NCBI GenBank assembly: GCA_020055645.1
Contig: CM034546.1
Location: 131,647,875-131,711,874, forward strand
Reading direction: 5' to 3'
Source: Tomocerus qinae
Lineage: Eukaryota; Arthropoda; Collembola; Entomobryomorpha; Tomoceridae
Length of the DNA: 64,000 nt
In this document: positions 59,610-64,000 of the stretch, piece after piece
Position numbering within the stretch: the first letter of the stretch is position 1
Layout: every line of letters starts with the position of its first letter
Notes under the pieces: model-generated
The model's input: only the letters and a program-made list of their open reading frames with translations
Told to the model about the DNA's origin: nothing
Database searches by the model: none
Position numbers and translations under genes: made by a program

Positions 59610-59751
59610 CAGGCACGTATCCAGAAATTTGGCCCAGGGGGGGCCACCAAAATATATAAAATTTTTTTGCATTTTTAACCTTTTTTGACAAAAAAATTGT
59701 CTTTTTCTGGAAACTTAGGGGGGACCGGCCCCCCCTCTGGATACGTGCTTG
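59610..59751. mobile_element. hAT-type MITE, family B, with perfect TSD
   Basis: 142 bp, starting CAGGCACGTATCCAGA and ending TCTGGATACGTGCTTG. Flanked by CAAGTATA at 59602-59609 and 59752-59759. Confidence 0.9.
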
Positions 59752-59760
59752 CAAGTATAC

Positions 59761-59944
59761 CAAGCACGTATCTAGAAATTTGTTTAAGGGGTGGCGCAAC
59801 CAAAAATTGTGCCAAAAAGCAGACATATTCGCGCGAAGCGCAAAAAGTTTGCAATTTTTGGCCTTTTTTGAGAAAAAACTTCTCTTTTTCTCAGATTTAA
59901 GGGGGAGCACTGTGCCCCCTCACCCCCTACTGGATATGTGCTTG
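59761..59944. mobile_element. hAT-type MITE, family B, older neighbour
   Basis: 184 bp, starting CAAGCACGTATCTAGA and ending CTGGATATGTGCTTG. Flanks AAGTATAC and AAGTGTAG match at 6 of 8. The younger copy at 59610-59751 has jumped into its left flank. Confidence 0.85.
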
Positions 59945-60406
59945 AAGTGTAGAATAATTGCAAGTGTAATGTACTTGTAAACAGAGAACAAGGCCAATTT
60001 TGGGGGAGGGAGACATATTGACTCTAGCTTTTGCATTTAGCACATTTAATAGTTACACAAATATTTTTGCTACGAATTTTTATGCACAGTAAAATTAGCG
60101 ACTTATATTTTCAAGCCCCTAAATTAGTGCTAGCTACGCCCCTGTACGTGTATTGCTCCTATTGTAGTTTCGCAAAGGTAAGAGTAAAATCATCCATCTA
60201 AAAAGACTAAAATAGAAAAAATTCTTAGATTGATAATAACATTCGGTTAAATTATTAGTAGGTAATAAATGTGTACATCGAATACACTAAAACACTGATG
60301 ATTGGAAAATGCATCTTAAAACTACTAAATTCTTCAAAGAAAATAATTCTTGAAATATTACAATACGACAAGAAGATCTCTAGTTTAAAATTCTTTTCTA
60401 CTTACG
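59945..60406. other. Spacer
   Basis: AT-rich and non-coding as far as I can see. Confidence 0.45.
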
Positions 60407-60550
60407 TCCATCTAAAAAATATTAATTTTGTAAATATATCTACGCAAGTAGTTTCGTCGTGCGTCAGATCATACAGACACGAGTTATTCATGAAAATTAT
60501 TATGAACATTAAGGACATTAAATTCACAATTTTAATTATATGATATTCAT
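60407..60550 (-). pseudogene. Broken copy of the small secreted peptide
   Basis: Aligns with the start of the gene at 56885-57088 (shared ATTAAAATTGTG, then AACTCGTGTCTG). Two bases are missing soon after the ATG, so the signal-peptide frame shifts and meets a stop. Probably a dead copy made when the unit was duplicated. Confidence 0.6.
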
Positions 60551-60868
60551 TCTGCAAACAAAATTCCTGTAATTTTGCAGGAGGACGGAAACAATAAGGC
60601 ATAAAATAATATAATCCACATACCAACATGAATTGCATTTCTAACCTACCAACTATCTACTACCATATATAAACAGTTGTACCTACGTTTGTAGAAAATA
60701 TAAATATATTTAGGCTTCTCATACATGCAAAGCCTAAATGGGGTAAATGATTTTAATTGTTTTTACATGTCTAGTAGCATTGATTGTTTACGTTTCCAAA
60801 TTACATCATTATCATCATAACTCGTCGATAAATAGTGATAATACGCAAACCAAGACTGGGTGGTTGAC

Positions 60869-60876
60869 TATAAATA
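60869..60876 (+). promoter_or_regulatory. TATA box, proline-rich peptide 2
   Basis: TATAAATAGCCAATTT, the same 16 bases as at 58514, followed by a similar leader with TCATACTCATCTCTC. Confidence 0.62.
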
Positions 60877-61003
60877 GCCAATTTGCAGCAAGTCGATATT
60901 CATACTCATCTCTCATTTAGAATAAAAATCATTGGAGTCAATTCGTAAAAATAAATATTTTGTTGAATAATTCTTGGAACATACAGACATTTACTTTCTT
61001 GCA

Positions 61004-61290
61004 ATGAAGCTTTATTTTGCTGTGCTGGTTCTCATTGCAATAATTTGCTTGTGTGTCAATGTAGAGGTAAATAACATCCAAATTTAATTTAAAAATAATT
61101 AATATATCAATATTGACAAATGTAATTTAAATGTTTGTGAATACAGGCAGGAAAACCTGAAATAAAGAGGATTAATATAAAACCCAATAAACCCGTCGCT
61201 AAGGCTAAGCCAGGCCAGAAGGCTCCTCCAGTACATGTACCAACTGAAGCTCCAGAACCTGTTACATTACCTGATGGCTCGAAAAAGTGA
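61004..61290 (+). CDS. Secreted proline-rich peptide 2
   Basis: 68-aa precursor from exons 61004-61066 and 61147-61290. Signal peptide MKLYFAVLVLIAIICLCVNV. The mature part is Pro/Lys-rich (AGKPEIKRINIKPNKPVAK, then AKPGQKAPPVHVPTEAPEPV). The intron position and the AGK...INIKP start match peptide 1; the rest has diverged quickly. AATAAA lies at about 61458. Confidence 0.78.
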
Positions 61291-63051
61291 TTTTCTAAGT
61301 TTAGCATTATGTCGAAAGTTACTTACTACTTGCAATTTTAAATTCTGTATGCCAAAAGCGTGTGTCCCAAACATATTAAAATGTGAGCTAAATCGATTGA
61401 ATTATGTTAATAGAAATTGTTACATATTCAATATTAGGTTTGAAAACTTGAAAAGGAATAAATTATGATTTAATAAATACATTTCTAAGGACCTACCCCT
61501 TTTTGTCAACATCATTTTGTCAACAATTTTTTTGGCTAAGCCTTAAAAGCCTAAGACAAACTATACGTACCGGTTCTCTTGACTTTCAACTTTCATTGAC
61601 CGCTGCTAATCCACTGTATAGTTGCATGACTACAGAGAAAATGATTGCATTACTAAAGTGTTATTTAAATTTAGGCTACCTGCCTTTAATGTTATTATAC
61701 ATAATATACTAGACACTCACTAAGATAAGATTACAAAATTGCTTGTAATAACCTTTTGCTACAAAAATGTGCAATCTATTTAAATTAGCTGTAGTCGGGA
61801 GAGGAGACACGAATTTTGGGAACTCTCTGGAACATTTGTTATGATAAATAAATAGTTTTTAGCCCAACTATATGTTATGAGAATGATCCTTTATTAATCA
61901 TTAGTCATTTTTAACCTGAGCAATGCAGCATTGTCGATATTTACCGGGTGGTGGTATTTTCCCTCGACAAATTCTTAAATGTACAACCAGCAACAGAATA
62001 ATGAATAATAATAATAATCAATATTATTATAACCATTATTAAGCAGGGCTTTATACATGTAATAGGTTGAATATTGACTTCCGCCTGGATGCTATGCTAT
62101 TTAAGTTCGTTGTTTTATTGTTTTGCTGGGTTCGCTATTTCAATAATTGTAATTGTAATAACTATTATAGCAAATGGAAGCTCGACATTAACTACTTGGT
62201 ACTTTCTCACTCATTAACTCCCTTCAATCCACATTCACATTAACTATTTAGTGAAGTTTTAGAACGGTAAGGTTTCTATGTATTATGCTGTAAGAGTGTT
62301 TATCTAACACCGTTTCTAATGGTGCAACCATTCATAGCTTCGGGTATCTTAAAACAATAGACTTTGTATTTTAATTCTAGGAATTAATTTCCGTTTTACA
62401 CTTCTAAGTATTACGGACATAAAAGACAAACTGTCTTTTATGTTCTCAGTTTTATGTATTCTCAGTAATCGATTAATCACAACGCCACTCAGGAATTTAA
62501 ACACAGTGAAGTGATTCAAAGTTATATGCATGTATTGGCATAGTATTTAATTTTACTCGTTTCAAAATGAAACCAAGCTCAAATCTTTTAAAATTCGAGT
62601 ATTGGGAGCCTAATAATTGTTAGAGAAGAATTGTTCGAATGAATTATGCATTCGTTCGACTATTTCGAGTTCTGAATTTTAGCGCGAGTTTAAATAGTTT
62701 GGTAAAGGTTGCATTTTATAAGTCAAAGTATGGAAGTCAAACATCAAAAGAAGACTATTCATTTGTGTTATAATATTGCATAGAATAATGTACAGTGATT
62801 TTATTTTTATACTTTGTCAATTTTGAAAATCAACAAAACAAATAGTTTTGAATTTTCAAATGTCAAAATAGTTTTCCAATCCATTCTGACTGATGACTGA
62901 ATTAAGATATCAGAAAAGATTCATTGGTGATGGTGATTGGTTTTGGTTGTTGTTGGTCTAAATCTTAAATAAAATAGAAAAATGTAATGTTTAAGTTAAC
63001 GATTTATGTTTAAGTTTTGTAAATCGGAAACAGAAGAAAATCAACTTAAAA
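61291..63051. other. Spacer upstream of the ZAD/forkhead gene
   Basis: No gene seen. A small region near 61500-61540 repeats TTTTGTCAACA motifs and may be another decayed element. Confidence 0.45.
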
Positions 63052-64000
63052 ATGGAGTCCTTTGAGGCTTGCAGCAGTAGCAAGAAGGCCAGACTAGAAA
63101 CAAGTTGTACACTTTGTGGAAAGTATTCCCATTTCTCAGAGAAAGCTGAAGAATACACAAAATTGTTAATTACTAATTTAGTTTCTCCATTTGAAAGAGA
63201 TGTATTCATTAAAGACGATAAACTAATTTGTTTTGAATTTTGTGTTGCCTGTGGACTTATGTTGGACCAATTGCTCGAATTAAAAAAAGCACTACAGTTT
63301 ATTTCAGATGGCATCAAGTCGAAGGTTGATGAAGTAAAGTTGCATATACTAAAAAATGAAAATGCCCAGAGTAGTCAAAACAAAGATGAAATCAATTCTA
63401 AATTTCGGAAAATTATGACTCGAGGTAATACATTTCTTGCATGACCATTTTAATTCTCATTTTTAACCATGTGTAAATCATTTTTAATTGTTTTTTATAT
63501 CGCAGATCTGCGTCCTGTAGTACGACTAGATTTGCAGAATGTTCTTGTTAAAAAGAAAGTGGAAGATTTTGAAAGTATTTCAATGAACTCGGACAATTTT
63601 TCCAACAATACAGATATAAGATCTCATATTATAGAAATTGACCCAAGAGGTTTTGAATATTTCGACGGGGAAGAAGAAATTGAACCTTGGGAGGAGACAA
63701 CGATCGAATGCTACGAAAATGGCTTTCCTGCAGTAAATTGTTCATCTCAAAATGGCAATAATTCGAACTCCAGTCTCAAAAACTCTGAAATGGAATGGCA
63801 AACAAAACCCAATTTCAGATATTGTCAATTAGCAATTATTGCACTAACAAGTACGAAAGACAATTGTGCCTTTTTTGATGAAATTTATTATTTCATTTTG
63901 TAAGTCTTTGCTAAATCTTTACAAAAATAATTATTTTAATTACAATGTAAGCAACTTTCAAGAATATTTTAAAATTATAAATTTTTGTTGCAGGGCTAAT
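63052..64000 (+). CDS. ZAD-like zinc domain joined to a forkhead domain (5' part only)
   Basis: Probably a DNA-binding transcription factor. Exons 63052-63424 and 63506-63899, then a third starting at 63994 and cut by the window end. Residues about 19-75 have CTLCGK and later CFEFCVACG, the Cys-x2-Cys pairs of a ZAD (zinc-finger-associated) domain, followed by a helix (LDQLLELKKALQFISDGIK) as in ZAD dimerisation modules. An acidic linker follows (YFDGEEEIEPWEE). The end of exon 2 reads KPNFRYCQLAIIALTSTKD then FFDEIYYFI, aligning with the forkhead start 'KPPYSYxxLIxxAI...LxEIYxFI'. The ATG at 63052 is the first in frame. ZADs normally precede C2H2 fingers, so this pairing is unusual. The ZAD call is less certain than the forkhead. 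Confidence 0.7.

Overview
The window looks like nuclear DNA of an arthropod, most likely a springtail (Collembola) or a related hexapod. It is AT-rich, genes are split by short GT-AG introns, and it carries divergent insect-type 7-transmembrane chemoreceptors, a C-terminally anchored trehalase pair, a BEL/Pao retrotransposon and a ZAD-like zinc-binding domain (an arthropod hallmark). The species is an inference. No RNA genes or CRISPR arrays were seen. Exon joins were worked out by eye from splice sites and reading frame; no search or alignment tool was run.

Layout. 1-2.2 kb: no gene seen. 2.2-15.8 kb: three tandem minus-strand chemoreceptor genes, with a full-length BEL/Pao element (identical LTRs, 5-bp target duplication) between the second and third. 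16.7-26.6 kb: two tandem plus-strand GH37 trehalase genes; the first lacks a recognisable signal-peptide exon, and intron 1 of the second holds a pseudogene from the next cluster. 27.5-41.7 kb: four minus-strand genes for small secreted six-to-eight-cysteine proteins that I cannot assign with certainty (a beta/gamma-crystallin-like fold is my best guess), sharing a promoter signature; another chemoreceptor gene lies between the second and third. 44.9-51.7 kb: a seven-exon gene of unknown function whose 4-kb intron is full of inverted-repeat elements and a minisatellite. 54.1-56.9 kb: a secreted carboxylesterase with a complete catalytic triad but a one-base frame conflict between two exons. 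57-61.3 kb: a duplicated unit with a small secreted peptide on the minus strand and a proline-rich secreted peptide on the plus strand. 63.05-64 kb: the 5' part of a gene joining a ZAD-like domain to the start of a forkhead domain, cut by the window edge.

Many small non-autonomous DNA transposons are scattered through introns and gaps. Three families have perfect or near-perfect 8-bp target duplications and CAG/CAA-type ends, as expected of hAT elements. Because the window is rich in local duplications, several insertions can be compared with an empty paralogous site.

Functional theme: tandem families facing the outside world (chemoreceptors, extracellular trehalases, secreted cysteine-rich and proline-rich peptides, a secreted esterase), next to two ordinary-looking single-copy genes.
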